DNA of 64,000 nucleotides from Cydia pomonella (GCF_033807575.1 NC_084725.1:10761001-10825000); one strand, 5' to 3'; positions 30,972-42,384 are shown, counted from the stretch's first letter. Notes: generated from the letters alone by a model not told the origin. Translations and numbers: made by a program.

Positions 30972-31269
30972 TTAGGGTTCCGTACACAAAGGGTCAAACG
31001 GGGCCCTATTACTGAGACTTCGCTGTCCGTCCGTCCGTCCGTCCGTCTGTCACGAGGCTGTATCTCATAGCGCATGTGATAGCTAGACAGTTGAAATTTT
31101 CACAGATGATGTATTTCTGTTGCCGCTATAACAACAAATACTAAAAAAAGAATAAAATAAATATTTAAGGGGGGCTCCCATACAACAAACATAATTTTTT
31201 GTGCCGTATTTATAAATAATGGTACGGAACCCTTCGTGCGCGAGTCCGACTCGCACTTGCCCGGTTTTT
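30972..31269 (+). repeat. Dispersed GGGTTCCGTAC repeat
   Basis: TTAGGGTTCCGTACACAAAGG, (CCGT)n at 31027-31050, GACAGTTGAAATTTTCACAG, ATTTCTGTTGCCGCTATAAC, an extra GGGGGGCTCCCATACAACA segment, and GTCCGACTCGCACTTGCCCG at the end. Confidence 0.65.
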
Positions 31270-31756
31270 ATGTTATACTTGTAGTTAATATCTAAAATAT
31301 ATCGGGATTGCCAAAGATCAAATAACCAATTTCCATAAATCGAGTATCGGTTACAAGTATCCAATTAACCGATATATGTAATACCGTGTTTACGCATAAT
31401 ATTATGACACATTATACCATACTCGGTTCCAGATATATTTACTAATATCACGATCTGTCAGATATGTCAGTTTGGTTTTTATTAATGTCCGTTCTGAGGT
31501 AATAAACCAAAAAATGCTATTTATTGTTATGTGATGAATGTGACATTTAATTTCGGATCGCAAAAGATAACAACGTTATTAATCCGAATGATTTTTTACA
31601 AGTAATTTTCAGCTAGAAAAGCTGTTCATTTGTCACGGCTTAATACGCATTTTAGAATGATAAAAAAGTAAATTGAGTTGGGTTATAAATTGATGTACAT
31701 ATCTTTCTACTTAATGCTGAATTTTTAAGCGTATCTAAAAACATATAGCATTTGAT

Positions 31757-31960
31757 TTACCACTAGCTTTTCGGTGGAGGAAAACATCGTGAGGAAACCT
31801 GCATACATCTGAGAAGAAATTCAAAGGTGTAACTGAAGTCCCTTATCCGCATTGGGCTAGCGTGGGGACTATAGCCCAAGGCCTCTCGGGCTTGAGATGA
31901 GGCCTGTGCCCAGCAGTGGGACGTATATAGGCTTAATTATTATTATTATTATTCTCTTTA
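31757..31960 (+). repeat. Second SINE family, tail variant B, head missing
   Basis: TTTACCACTAGCTTTTCGGT, GAGGAAAACATCGTGAGGAA, GAAATTCAAAGGTGTAACTG, GGCTAGCGTGGGGACTATAG, CAGCAGTGGGACGTATATAG and a (TTA)n tail. Matches the 3' two thirds of 50429-50745. The ending is shared with RTE-type LINEs. Confidence 0.7.
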
Positions 31961-32734
31961 TTCATTTAATATCTTAGGTTAGGATTTATTATTATTATTA
32001 TATGTCTTTCCCATCACGGAACAATGGTGCTCCGGACCTTTGGGAGGCGTGCGCGGAGCCGAAGCCAACACGTAGAGGCCCTTTTGACACTTTAATGAAA
32101 TGTAAGGGGTACACCTAGTGGATGTTGCCCTTGCCCGTGTCATGGGACGCACGCAGAGGCAGCACCCGCCAGGGTGCAAGGACTATTTGAGGGTTGATGG
32201 AATCTAAAATGAACTGGGCTATTGGGTAAAAGCGATGGACTAAATACTGGGCTATGGGATAAAAAACCGGACGCCTGCCTAATAAAACGGTATTCAATTT
32301 TATTTCCGGCAGACGGTGACTCGCCCCCACAAGATGGGCCCCCACAAAAAGCGACATCTAGGATGGCTCAAGGGCAACACCGGTGTGAGCGGCTCAGGGG
32401 TGTCGAGAGGTGTACGCCGCTTTCTACCCAGTGGCTGCGAGCAGCCACTGTGCCAACTCGCGTCTTATGCAATTTTTCACTTCCACCCCTGGAGCTTTAT
32501 AGCTCTAACGACTCCACTCTGGCCGGCCGGCTAAGGCAAGCCAGAGGCAGAGAATCCTGTCCCACCCACCCTCCTTGCGGCTAACAGAACTCCCCAGGAG
32601 CACTCGGGTACGTGAGGTCGCTACTCCCCAACAGTTCGCCACAAGCTGCCCTGCGTTGACTGATTGCACTGGTAAAACCAGCGGGCGATGGGGTCGTCAC
32701 ATCCCTACGCCTTATTATTATTATTATTATTATC
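31961..32734. repeat. GC-rich block flanked by (TTA)n tracts
   Basis: (ATT)n at 31933-31953 and 31988-32002 on the left and at 32713-32734 on the right bracket about 710 bp of much GC-richer DNA (TCCGGACCTTTGGGAGGCGT; CACCGGTGTGAGCGGCTCAG; GAGCACTCGGGTACGTGAGG). Some elements of the R4/Dong type insert into TAA repeats, so this may be a non-autonomous derivative. Open frames inside (for example 32222-32584) show no domain I recognise. Confidence 0.45.
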
Positions 32735-33261
32735 TAAAACCCTATATTTATTAGTGGCAATGTAAGTATACATATATTTTCAAACTAACAATGAAAAATT
32801 ATACTTAAGCAGCTCTAATGGCTCTTGTTTATGATAAAATGTTGCCAGCGATTAATAACTGATGGTAATTACTCGTTTTACAGGATTTGTCTATACCATC
32901 CCATTACTGGTGCCTGTTCCATTATTGGGATATATTGTAGGTTTGCGAATTTTATCCACCGAAATACGACACGGCTGAAACTTCAGGTGCAAACTAGCAA
33001 TATTACAATTTTAGATATAATTACGTCGCTTGTTCCAGCAAAGCCCAGATTGGGTCCCTGAACGTCTCAATTTCTATTAGTTTCTGTCAATTCCACTAAC
33101 TAATCGGAGAGATTAATACTAGAAGCGGATTCTGCTTTCAGAATCTGTTATTCATTAATAATGACATTTAATTAGGCACTAAGGCTTAGGATCAAGGTTA
33201 TTATTAATTAACATACGCTAAAGGGAAGCCGTAACATGTATTACTCGTACATGTATTTTTT
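32735..33261. other. AT-rich stretch, nothing recognised
   Basis: No repeat copy or gene-like frame was seen. Confidence 0.4.
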
Positions 33262-33520
33262 ATTATTATTATTATGAGCCCATACTGTCCCACTGCTGGG
33301 CAAAGGCCTCCCTCTTATTCTTCCACGTGTCCCTATCCTCGGAAGTCTCCCACCAGTCTCTGTCGAAGGCATCAAGTTCGTCCCGCCATCTCCGACGAGG
33401 TCTACCGTGACGCCTTACAACCTGTGGGACCCAACAGGTTGCTGTTTTGGCCCACAGGTCATCGGCATACGGCAGACATGCCCTACCCAGTCCCATTTCA
33501 GCTTGTATTTAGTTCGTGCC
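33262..33520 (-). pseudogene. RTE-like LINE C-terminal fragment
   Basis: The minus strand reads GLGRACLPYADDLWAKTATC, VVRRHGRPRRRWRDELDAFD, RDWWETSEDRDTWKNKREAF and AQQWDSMGS before the stop. This is the C-terminal signature of lepidopteran RTE-like LINEs (GRPRRRW..EL..F; W...AFAQQWD). The non-coding end CCCAGCAGTGGGACAGTATG plus (TAA)n matches the tail of the SINE at 31757, implying a shared mobilisation partner. Confidence 0.75.
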
Positions 33521-33900
33521 ATTCACGTTGACGCGCAGATCTGTCAAATCTAACCTTTAATGACATGACATTACGACTCAAGGCACACGTTGTCGCGTAT
33601 GACACGATCTATGAGTGCGAAAGAGACAGATTACAAATGGAAAAACGTGACCTTCGACCTTCGTTTCGAGCTTCGTAGCGGCCGTTAGTAGCCGCTTTTT
33701 TTACGCTTGGTTGATCTTAATAAGGGTAAAGGAGATAGCATTATGACCTCAGTCGCCACTCAGTTATTGTGGCAAGTATAATAGTGCACTCCCTGCATAC
33801 CAATTAGCGTGTGCAGTCGTCTCATTAGGCATCTCGCTCGCACTTATACCTGTGCGTGAGATGCTTTATGACTCTATAAGGTATGACACGCCTCAGGGTC
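33521..33900. repeat. Fragments of dispersed repeats
   Basis: TTGACGCGCAGATCTGTCAA with ACACGATCTATGAGTG resembles 13530-13640. GCATCTCGCTCGCACTTATA with CGTGAGATGC is a short palindrome related to the 21968 and 62437 repeats. Borders are not resolvable. Confidence 0.35.
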
Positions 33901-34435
33901 ATATCAAAATAGAAGACTACCAAATTATTAAACCAGAGACGGACTTCTTAGCTAATTTAAATGTAAATCGATTCATGATAGTTATGTAACCTTTCGGTAT
34001 TGATTGTCTTATATATTTGATAGGATTATTAGTATTTTGGGTGAAAATATATAAATGAGTGTGTCAAATAAATAACTTGAGTCAGGCGTGTATGGAATCA
34101 TACACACTAATGTATTCATCAGGTTTGCAATTTTAATACACGTTTTTAATTACTTATTGAGAAAACCTTAATTAACTATAATTATTTTATTTCCTAAACT
34201 TTATCATAACTACTAAATCATATTACAAAGTTTTCTCATAATCCCTAAATAGGCCCTATATTTTTTAGGGTATAATGTATTCGTAATAGGGTAACTTTTC
34301 CGAGAAAATGAAACCTGATTTTATTGCTAATTTCAGCTTAGAAATAATTAATAAAATTTGAAATAAATATTACAGGAAATTATCCTGTGCACGCTGGCCG
34401 ACCGGTGGGACTCACTTGTATTTGTATTTGTTACT

Positions 34436-34594
34436 AAGGCAGTGTTTTACCTGAGCGAATAACTCGCGAACGCGAAGCGGCGCGGCGCGGCGCGGGTGAA
34501 TTCAATCCTTTGATACCTATGGAAGTGTCCTACGTCGCCGCGCCGCGCCGCGTCGCATTCGCGAGTCATCGCCCACGTAAGCCGCGCAGTTACA
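34436..34594 (+). mobile_element. GC-rich hairpin MITE (CGCGGCG family), copy 1
   Basis: Left arm ACTCGCGAACGCGAAGCGGC then GCGGCGCGG; right arm CCGCGCCGCGTCGCATTCGC then GAGTCATCGCCC. The loop is AATTCAATCCTTTGATACC. A second copy, part of the tandem duplication, is at 34714-34872; a reversed relative is at 58408. Confidence 0.65.
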
Positions 34595-34713
34595 CATTAT
34601 GGATTTTGTTCAAAATAAATGATACTGATTTGATTATTACAGAAATTTACCAAGCCCCAGAGTAAGCTCAAAGAAGGCTTGTGGGTACCCATTTGTAAGA
34701 AGGGTTTGTTACT

Positions 34714-34872
34714 AAGGCAGTGTTTTACCTGAGCGAATAACTCGCGAACGCGAAGCGGCGCGGCGCGGCGCGGGTGAATTCAATCCTTTGATACCTACGG
34801 AAGTGTCTTACGTCGCCGCGCCGCGCCGCGTCGCATTCGCGAGTCATCGCCCACGTAAGCCGCGCAGTTACA
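34714..34872 (+). mobile_element. GC-rich hairpin MITE, copy 2 (by tandem duplication)
   Basis: Same structure and flanks as 34436-34594, carried along by the 278-bp duplication rather than by independent transposition. Confidence 0.65.
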
Positions 34873-35041
34873 CATTATGCATTTTGTTCAAAATAAATGA
34901 TACTGATTTGATTATTACACAAATTGACCAAGCCCCAGAGTAAGCTCAAAGAAGGCTTGTGGGTACCCATTTGTAAGAAAGGGATAAAACATATTTTAAC
35001 TGAGTCCGTAAAGTTTTATGAATAAGGGGGTCAGTAAGTAT

Positions 35042-35272
35042 AACGACCGGTCCGGCCTAGTTAGTGACCTTGCCTATGAAGCCAATGGTCCGGGTTTCGA
35101 ATCCCGGTAAGGACATGTATTTGTACGATGAGCACAGACATTTGTTCCTGAGTCATGAATATTTTCTATGTATTCCAGTATTTATCGTTGAGTACCCACA
35201 TCACAAGCCTTCTTGAGCTTACCGTGGGACTTATTCAATTTGCGTATGAATGGTTTTATAATATTGAATTGA
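35042..35272 (+). repeat. tRNA-derived SINE, full length, diverged
   Basis: ACGACCGGTCCGGCCTAGTT with a deletion of part of the GGGTAG segment, B-box GGGTTTCGAATCCCGGTAAG, ACAAGCCTTCTTGAGCTTAC and an ATTGAATTGAATA tail. Confidence 0.75.
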
Positions 35273-36111
35273 ATATAATATACTGCGATATATAAGGATT
35301 CCTCGAAACTAAACCACACCATTATAACTCTAAATAGAACCGGTTTGATTTCGGTTGACCGATTCGCCGAATCTTGAACATCAGAACCGCCTTGTCTTTG
35401 ACTATGGAAATTGCGGGTTTGTAATTCTTAGGAGCAAACGGAATTGGTAAACTATTGTTAGTAACTATTAATGTGCCCTTTTCAACCAAAAGAGTACTTT
35501 ACCGTTTGTCAATAAGGTGCTATTTCTATATAGCTTCAATTTGAAATCAACCTTATCGAGAACCGACAATGTGGTACCTTTTGGTTCAAAACGTCACATT
35601 TAAAGACCGACCACAAGGCAATATCTTGCGCGTAACGAGGCGTAAAGCCAGGAAAGAAGGAGACGAAAGATATAGGCAACTCCGCGAAAGTTGCGACGGA
35701 AGATTTGGCCATCGCGCGGGTTGTCACGTTCTACCTCAAAAACTCTGAAAAATACGTCTGCTTTAAAATGTGCACATTAACAACTTGATAATTTGACAGT
35801 ATAAAATTATGGTACCATCAAGCTGATCTGATGATGGACACAGGATGCGGCCATAGGAACTCTGCGATATAAAACATCGCAACCAAATTATGTTTGGGTA
35901 TTTTCGAATTACCTCCATGACTATTAGTTGCCCGTTGAAAGAAAAGTACAGTCAGCGATAAAAGCTTGTGTCAAAAATGTACATTTTGACAAAAACTTAT
36001 TAGCGATAGCCTGTTGTTGATGTTCTTTAATCTATTGTTTTAAGGTAATCACGGTTTATATCCCGGTCGATTTAAGTCTAGTGAAACTAACCGTGAATCA
36101 TTCAATAAAAT
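35273..36111. other. Intergenic stretch, nothing firm
   Basis: AAGCTTGTGTCAAAAATG / TACATTTTGACAAAAACTT (about 35963-35997) forms an imperfect hairpin. No gene-like frame. Confidence 0.4.
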
Positions 36112-36368
36112 AAATAAATAAATAAATATTATAGGACATTATTACACAAATTGACTAAGTCCCACAGTAAGCTCAATAAGGCTTGTATTGAGGGTACTTA
36201 GACAACGATATATATAATATATAAATACTTAAATACATAGAAAACACCCATGACTCAGGAACAAATATCCATGCTCATCACACGAATAAATGTCCTTACC
36301 AGGATTTGAACCCGGGACCATCAGCTTCGTCACGCACGGTCACTACCCACTAGGCCAAACCGGTCGTC
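36112..36368 (-). repeat. tRNA-derived SINE, full length
   Basis: Minus-strand head GACGACCGGTTTGGCCTAGT, B-box GGTCCCGGGTTCAAATCC, tail ATATTTATTTATTTATTTTA. A short anomalous GTGCGTGAC replaces the usual TGCCTACGAAG part. Confidence 0.85.
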
Positions 36369-37282
36369 AAACTGTTAAAATTCAAAACTGTTAAAATTAT
36401 TCTAATAGAGAGATAAAGTCCAAGTAAAAAACGTGCCCCTTAGTTTGACAGCCAGATGGCGCTGTACTGCAAAACTGTACTGTATTGTGAGTAAAAATAA
36501 TAATAATTGTGATCTATATAGTGAGCTCATTTTAAAAGAATAGTCTACTCTAAAAGGGGAGGGGACGGAACATTCCTCCATATTTATCAAGACAAAGCTT
36601 AGGCTTTAATTGGATTTCCGCTTTCCTAATTCGCTAAGTGTTCTGCAGCTACCCGCAAATCATCATAACGCGTTTTACTCAAATGAATTATGCACCGTTA
36701 TTGCTCCAGTCTGTTCCGCATTTGAAATAGACACTTGACGTGTTAAGTTATATTGGAAATGAATTGGATGTGTGCTAAGCGAGTGATCATATTTTGCCTA
36801 TATTTTGATCCCCCTGAATTTGGAGGGAAACTCCGAAGATAACTTATCCTTCTATTTGCTCAAGACACAAGTAGGGATTGCAATTATTCGAAAGTTTCAG
36901 GTATTCGAATATTCGATTTTTTCTGACGAAATATGCGAATAAAATTCGAATGTTTTTAAGAAATAAGAAATTAAACGAGAAATCGTTTTTTTTTATCATT
37001 TTAATCAAAAGACTATTTGCACATATGAATGCAAATAAAAACTAATGATATTTTGCAGAAATCCACTTAATTGACTAGATTTTATCATCCTACTGAGATG
37101 CCCACATTTATAAAATCGAGTCGAAACGCAAAAATTAGACGTATTCAATATTTCTAGATAAAACTTTTAGTATAAATGCATCGTTGCATAAATTAATACT
37201 ATTATAACTATAACCATCCAAACACGTAAGAGAAAAAAATAAATGAGTAGGTAATTATTTTCCGATTTAAATTTAATATTTA
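36369..37282. other. AT-rich stretch, nothing recognised
   Basis: TATTCGAA-type words recur at 36880-36960 (ATTATTCGAAAG, GGTATTCGAATATTCG), without a clear period. Confidence 0.4.
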
Positions 37283-37570
37283 CTAAAACACGACGGAAGG
37301 GAGTGTTTTAAATTGACACGAATTAACTATTCGCACGTGTATAGTACGTTTTACAGTACATATGGCTCTTTAAAGTTTCGACATATGCACGGAAGCTACT
37401 CATTTCCGCACGCGTGCGGGAAAGTAGCACCATATGTACTGTATGAGTAATAGTACATTACAACGTACAACGTTTTACAGTACATATGGCCCTTTAAATG
37501 TTCGACACAGTAACGTAATATGCTAATTTTCGCACTAGTGCGGTAAAGTAGCACCATATGTACTGTAAAA
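37283..37570. mobile_element. ACAGTACATATGG elements, two in tandem
   Basis: 37351-37442 and 37473-37570 each run from TTACAGTACATATGGC to GCACCATATGTACTGTA, in the same orientation and 30 bp apart. The first has a GCACGCGTGC centre and is diverged; the second has GCACTAGTGC as at 22656. Upstream 37283-37350 is half of the AACACGACGGAAGGGAGTG palindrome. Confidence 0.65.
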
Positions 37571-37990
37571 TACGATTTTCATTTGTTCTGTTGTAAGGTC
37601 TTCTAAAAAAATCTTGATCAAGACAAGGCTAGTTTCACATTAGATTGGTATTATATTAGCATCGCATTTTTGTTTCCTAAAGGCTTATTCAGCCTTGCAT
37701 GTTAATATTGCAAGACGTCTCTATGATCCTCGGTTTTTACTTATTCATTATAACCATTCCTACCGTCTACACGTGCGAGATTCTTATTATACTTTCAAAC
37801 AAATGTTTGCCTTGATTTTTCTCGGGTAAATACGAAACTTGGAACAAAGCTTATTAAATTACGTTTAAATGTATTGTTTCTTTAATGACTTCAACTTTTT
37901 GTGTTTTTCTTTGACGTTTAGTACGGTTTCCGTTTGCCTTATGTTTGGGGCATTGTCCAGTTTTGTAATGTAATATACAAATTATTATTT
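37571..37990. other. AT-rich stretch, nothing recognised
   Basis: No repeat copy or gene-like frame was seen. Confidence 0.4.
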
Positions 37991-38160
37991 ATAGGAGACT
38001 GGCGAGCCGCCCCGGCTTCGCACGGGTTACAAAAAACCTTAAATTATACACCTAAACCTTCCTCAAGAATCACTCTATTGATAGGTGAAAACCGCATGAA
38101 AATCCGTTCAGTAGTTTTTGAGTTTATCGCGAACATACATACACAGACAGACTCGGCGGG
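37991..38160 (+). repeat. Dispersed repeat with GAAAACCGCATGAAAATCC
   Basis: GCCCCGGCTTCGCACGGGTT, AATTATACACCTAAACCTTC, GAAAACCGCATGAAAATCCG, TTCAGTAGTTTTTGAGTTTA and an ACAGACAGAC end. The minus-strand relative is at 44125-44255. Confidence 0.6.
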
Positions 38161-38309
38161 GACTTTGTTTGTATGTGTGGTAAATTAGCAATTTCCAAAC
38201 GAAATATAATATGTAAAATTAAAACGAAACAATTTTTATATAAAAGCGAATATTTTTATAGAAATGTAGTTTCTGGCGGTGAAAGGGTAAAAAAAATTAA
38301 GGGATGAGG

Positions 38310-38490
38310 AGTGAAATAGTTATTTGTTTTACAAGGGGGCAAAGTTGTTGTTTAACCGTTCGTGCTAATATTGATACCCGAGCAAGCGAAAGATTCCAAA
38401 ATTGAACCGCGAGCGTAGTGAGTGGCACGAGAAGTGGGATCTTGAGCGTTGCGAGGGTTTCAAGGCACGAGGGCTAAACAAACTTTGCGT
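38310..38490 (+). repeat. Dispersed repeat (CGAGCAAGCGAAAG), copy 1
   Basis: AATAGTTATTTGTTTTACAA, GTGCTAATATTGATACCCGA, GAGCGTAGTGAGTGG and TTTCAAGGCACGAGGG. Nearly identical to 43052-43240. Short frames (NRERSEW..KW.LE) arise from the repeat and are not genes. Confidence 0.65.
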
Positions 38491-40060
38491 CAAGTGCGAT
38501 CAAGATTTGCCTTTGACTATATTGGCCTTTTTATACGTTTTTTACTGTGTGCTTTTTGGCTGTTTTGTCTATTTATTCGATTGACACAAATTGAGGCTTG
38601 AAATTTAGCTCGTTATTCGATTTATATCGGGAAATAGTTTGTTCATGAAAGGACATTTTATTTATAACAAAAACGAACATTGAACCAACGTTCAGCGGAG
38701 GTCAAACTTTCTCCGTACCCGTTGTTCAAGCACTCGTTTAAAAACTCCAAAAAGCCGAGTAAATGACTTTTTAATCTGGCCACTGTTCTGCTGACACTCA
38801 CGACATTAGGCTAGTGGATGCACAGATGTATAAACAGTTTGTAGATATGCTACGTCACATTCATTTTAATCTCTAGCGGTCCGAAGAATGAGAGAATAAG
38901 AAAAATTGGCAAACCAATGATACCTATTAGTGTAGTGTATGTGTAGAGTTACTTATGCACTATAATATAAGCTATCAGGTTCAGATTCAGATTATTTTTT
39001 GTTTGCGATAAGTACATGTACATGCAAATACAGTTATATACAATTACGGGTATATACAATTATTTACAATATATTACATTAATTACTTGACCTAGCTATA
39101 TATCGAATTAGTCTGTAAGTTGTGTTTGGCCATAGACACATGTAATCAATATTCTTTTATTTATTAAAAACATCCATCCGTACATTAGACAACAGATTTT
39201 GAGAATTGGTATTGTTTTAGAATCTAATGAAATAAAACAAAAGCAACTTTGTTCAACTTTGTACAAGATGATTTGTGGGACCGTGGGTTAGAGAATAAGT
39301 ATTTTTTTATACTATTATCGCGACTTCACCTGTCGGTCTTTAGCATTTACTTCAGCTTGCAGCGGCTGCAACTAACTTGTGGGCTCATACCACCAGCTAC
39401 AAAATTACATGGCCACTTTGTGAATATTCAGTTGAAGTTGATGTAGAAACTGGTGTGACAGGGACAATATAATAAATTTAAGATTAGGCTCTTTTAAAAC
39501 ACATCAAATCTAAGCAATAAGAAAATTGAAATGAAGACATTAACAACGAAACATTTTTAAGCTAACAATTGAAACTAAACTGAAACTAGAAATTTAACTA
39601 CTAACCTAAATTTAACTATTCATGACATTAGGTACTTACTACTAACCTAACCTAAATAACACCCTACACTAGAAATTCACCCCACGACCCCCCCGACGCA
39701 AAAGTACCCATGACGCTCGCCGCATTGCCACGTTGAACTTTGTGAATGAATTCCATTCTTTAATTATCCATGCAAATTTGCAGCATGCTGTAAAGTAGGG
39801 TTTAAAAGTCCAGTCCTAGTCCAGTTATGAATGAAATTTTGCACCTGACGGTTGTATACAACTGGATATGATGTTTTTTCAGAGTGGTGAATCGCTTATG
39901 TATCTATGGTAATAGCCTGAGACAGTTGGCTACATGCCTAGGGGGTTTAAGCCTGTTAGATAAAGTCCATCTAGTTTTCCACCTAATGCATTTGTAGGTT
40001 CCGTAAATTATGTTAAGTCCATACATTAAAATAGGTCACTCGTGCGAAGTAATCATGCGT
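38491..40060. other. 1.6-kb stretch, nothing firm
   Basis: A fragment GTGTGACAGGGACAATATAA (39452-39471) matches one arm of the palindrome at 4585. No gene-like frame. Confidence 0.4.
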
Positions 40061-40225
40061 TGTTGTGGGTACTTAGACAACGATATATATAATATATAAG
40101 AATTTATAAACCACCCATGACACAGGAACAAATATCCATGCTCATCACACGCATAAATGCCCTTACCAGGATTTGAACCCGGGACCATAGGCAGGGTCTC
40201 TACTCACTAGGCCAGACCGGTCGTC
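40061..40225 (-). repeat. tRNA-derived SINE, 3' truncated
   Basis: Minus-strand head GACGACCGGTCTGGCCTAGT and B-box GGTTCAAATCCTGG; the copy stops near the ACAACGATATATATAATATA middle. An internal deletion removes the GAAGCC segment. Confidence 0.75.
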
Positions 40226-40594
40226 CAACGCATTTGAATCCTTCAAATACGAGTCTACGTCCAAACCAAGAATATTTCATCTTAGCTTGAATATTCAAAG
40301 AACAGCTCCCAGCTCGAAATAAACGTATGTTTCATACCTAGACAAAGAACCGAGTCGGCACCACAGTAAACCTTGTTCAGTATGACCTATATAAGTATTC
40401 TCCGTTCAATACAGGATGATTCAGGAGACGTGAGCACGATCAACCCTGCCAGTTCAGTAAATTATAATGAACTGTTTCGTCTCAGTTATTAGAGAGAATA
40501 ACGTAAATTATATTTTGTATTTAAAAAAAAAACGAGGTTTCGTTTTGCTTGCGACTTGGTCACCCTACAATTAGAAATTTTCCTTCATATAAAT

Positions 40595-40780
40595 AAATAT
40601 TATATCATAATCTCACACAAATAGACTAACCCCACAAGTGTGCTGAAGAACTACATCAGAAACATTCATGACACAGGAACAAATATCTTATCACACAAAA
40701 TAATCTTTTCGGGATTCGAACCCAGGACCATCGGCTTCATAGGCAGGTTCATTTCATACCTACTCGGCCATACTGGTCGT
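40595..40780 (-). repeat. tRNA-derived SINE, decayed
   Basis: Minus strand: ACGACCAGTATGGCCGAGTA head, GGTCCTGGGTTCGAATCCC B-box, internal deletions, TGTGAGATTATGATATAATA tail. Older than neighbouring copies. Confidence 0.65.
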
Positions 40781-40854
40781 TAAATACCGATACTGTTTGC
40801 TTTACTCATGATAAATCGTACTTTTGATTAACTCTTATTTATTATTAACCCTAA

Positions 40855-41043
40855 GGGCCTGTTTCACAATGTCCAAGTAAAGAATCGGATAGCTAATTAA
40901 CAGATAAAACTTCCTGCAAAACTTAGTACTTTATCTACCAGTTAAGCTTATTTGAAGATTGCGAAACGCCAACGATGACTATTCTTCAGATAAGTGGCAA
41001 ATAGCTTATTCAGGACTTTACTTGGACATTGTGAAACAGGCCC
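40855..41043. mobile_element. PIF/Harbinger-like MITE, 189 bp
   Basis: Perfect 28-bp inverted termini beginning GGGCCTGTTTCACAATGTCC (then AAGTAAAG) and the exact mirror at 41016-41043. Flanked by TAA on both sides (40852-40854 and 41044-41046), the 3-bp TWA-type duplication of PIF/Harbinger elements. The inner sequence is AT-rich and non-coding. Confidence 0.8.
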
Positions 41044-41642
41044 TAAGGGTGAAAAACAACCTGTATAAAAGCAATATCTCCAAACAAACCTCCTCGCAGA
41101 CAACCACACGGGAATAGACAAGCCATGAATATTTGAAGTGATATACTCAATCTTCGGAGATATTGGATCTCAGCAAATAAATTAAATTATTTATTTCCCG
41201 ACACTTTCGCTTTATTGTTTGGAAATTGCGGGATTTTTCCGCGAATGTAATCAATTTGCGTTTAAGGATGGGAAAAGTTTTGGAAATATGTTAAATGTTC
41301 CTGTTTACGTTTTCAGTTTGTTGAATGGGTTCCTCCTGTTTTCACTTTCTTTATATCATAATGTCAAGGGCGTATAGAAGCTTGATGGGAAGCGGTTACT
41401 GTAGCCTATGGACGCCAATTTAGATGTGTCGTTGACCATCCTCTTTTTTACACAAGGTACTTATTTGAAGAACCTTGTTATGTATCCACGAGAAAATATG
41501 TTTCAATTTTTAAATTTCAATTTATTTATTTCCTTTTAATACAATGATTAGGTAGTACCGAAATTTTCTGACTCGTCTTATTAAATTAACTGCCACCTTG
41601 TAGGAAACGATTGACAGAAATTTTGATTGAAACCGCTTAGCG
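41044..41642. other. Intergenic stretch, nothing recognised
   Basis: A short SINE/LINE-like scrap GCGGTTACTGTAGCCTATGG (41391-41410) occurs. No gene-like frame. Confidence 0.35.
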
Positions 41643-41793
41643 AACCCACGTAGCGGGGCGGTGGTGTCGCGGTGCGAAGGTTTGTATCGCGGTTTCGCGG
41701 TGTAGGTGAATCGCCTAGGTTGCGCCCGCGCCGTGGGCTCGGTCCAGGCGGTACCTCGCGGCGGAGGGATGCCACTCCGCCGCTACGTGGGTT
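41643..41793. mobile_element. GC-rich hairpin MITE (ACCCACGTAGCGG ends), 151 bp
   Basis: AACCCACGTAGCGGGGCGG and CCGCCGCTACGTGGGTT are inverted ends. The interior is very GC-rich (GCGCCCGCGCCGTGGGCTCG), unlike the AT-rich surroundings. No second copy in this window; frames across it are compositional. Confidence 0.55.
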
Positions 41794-41976
41794 TTGCGTC
41801 TATTTTTTTATTTTTTTGTCTTACGCAGGATCAAAAGCATTGAAGCATCGATTGAAATTAAACGAATCATCATCATTGGCGTCGTCTATACTATAATGGA
41901 CGATTTTGATGAGATTTTGCTTAGATATTGACAGTTTGAGTCCCGGGGAAGGACGTTGGAGAATTTCTAGTTCGTG

Positions 41977-42330
41977 AAAATGAAATGAAAAATGAAAATG
42001 AAAATGATTTATTTCATAAATATTGGGTACATATATGACAAACAAGGTTGGGTCTTCCTAGTAGGTAAGAAATACCTGTGTCAGGAAGTCCCGCTCCTCC
42101 ATAATAAACAGTGGTTGTTTGTAACAATTGTAACTGTTTAATTAAATATCTATAACTTAAAAACTAGAAGTACTTATTACTCATTACGACGACAGAGCAG
42201 TTGTAGTAATAATAGCCTTAAATAGGAACCTGTAGTTGGGTGCGTCTGTGTGTGCGTGATAGTGATTGTGAGATTGTGTATTTGTGTGCATGTCTGTGTG
42301 TGTCTGTGTGCGTGCGTGCGTGCGTGCGTG

Positions 42331-42384
<54 letters not shown>

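Larger units (their letters stand above)
34427..34983. repeat. Tandem duplication, two 278-bp units
   Basis: TTTGTTACTAAGGCAGTG starts at 34427 and again at 34705. The units (34427-34704, 34705-34983) differ by only a handful of bases (for example CCTATGG/CCTACGG, TCCTACG/TCTTACG, ATTACAGAAATTT/ATTACACAAATTG). Each contains a GC-rich hairpin MITE plus a minus-strand SINE tail (CTCAAAGAAGGCTTGTGGGT). Confidence 0.9.

Noticed and set aside
32222..32584. A 120-codon open frame in the GC-rich block
   Set aside because: High GC lowers stop frequency. Several frames on both strands are open there, none with motifs.
38402..38584. Repeated N-H/R-ERSEW frames at 38402 and 43148
   Set aside because: They are shared because the DNA is a dispersed repeat. 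The frames diverge immediately after it.
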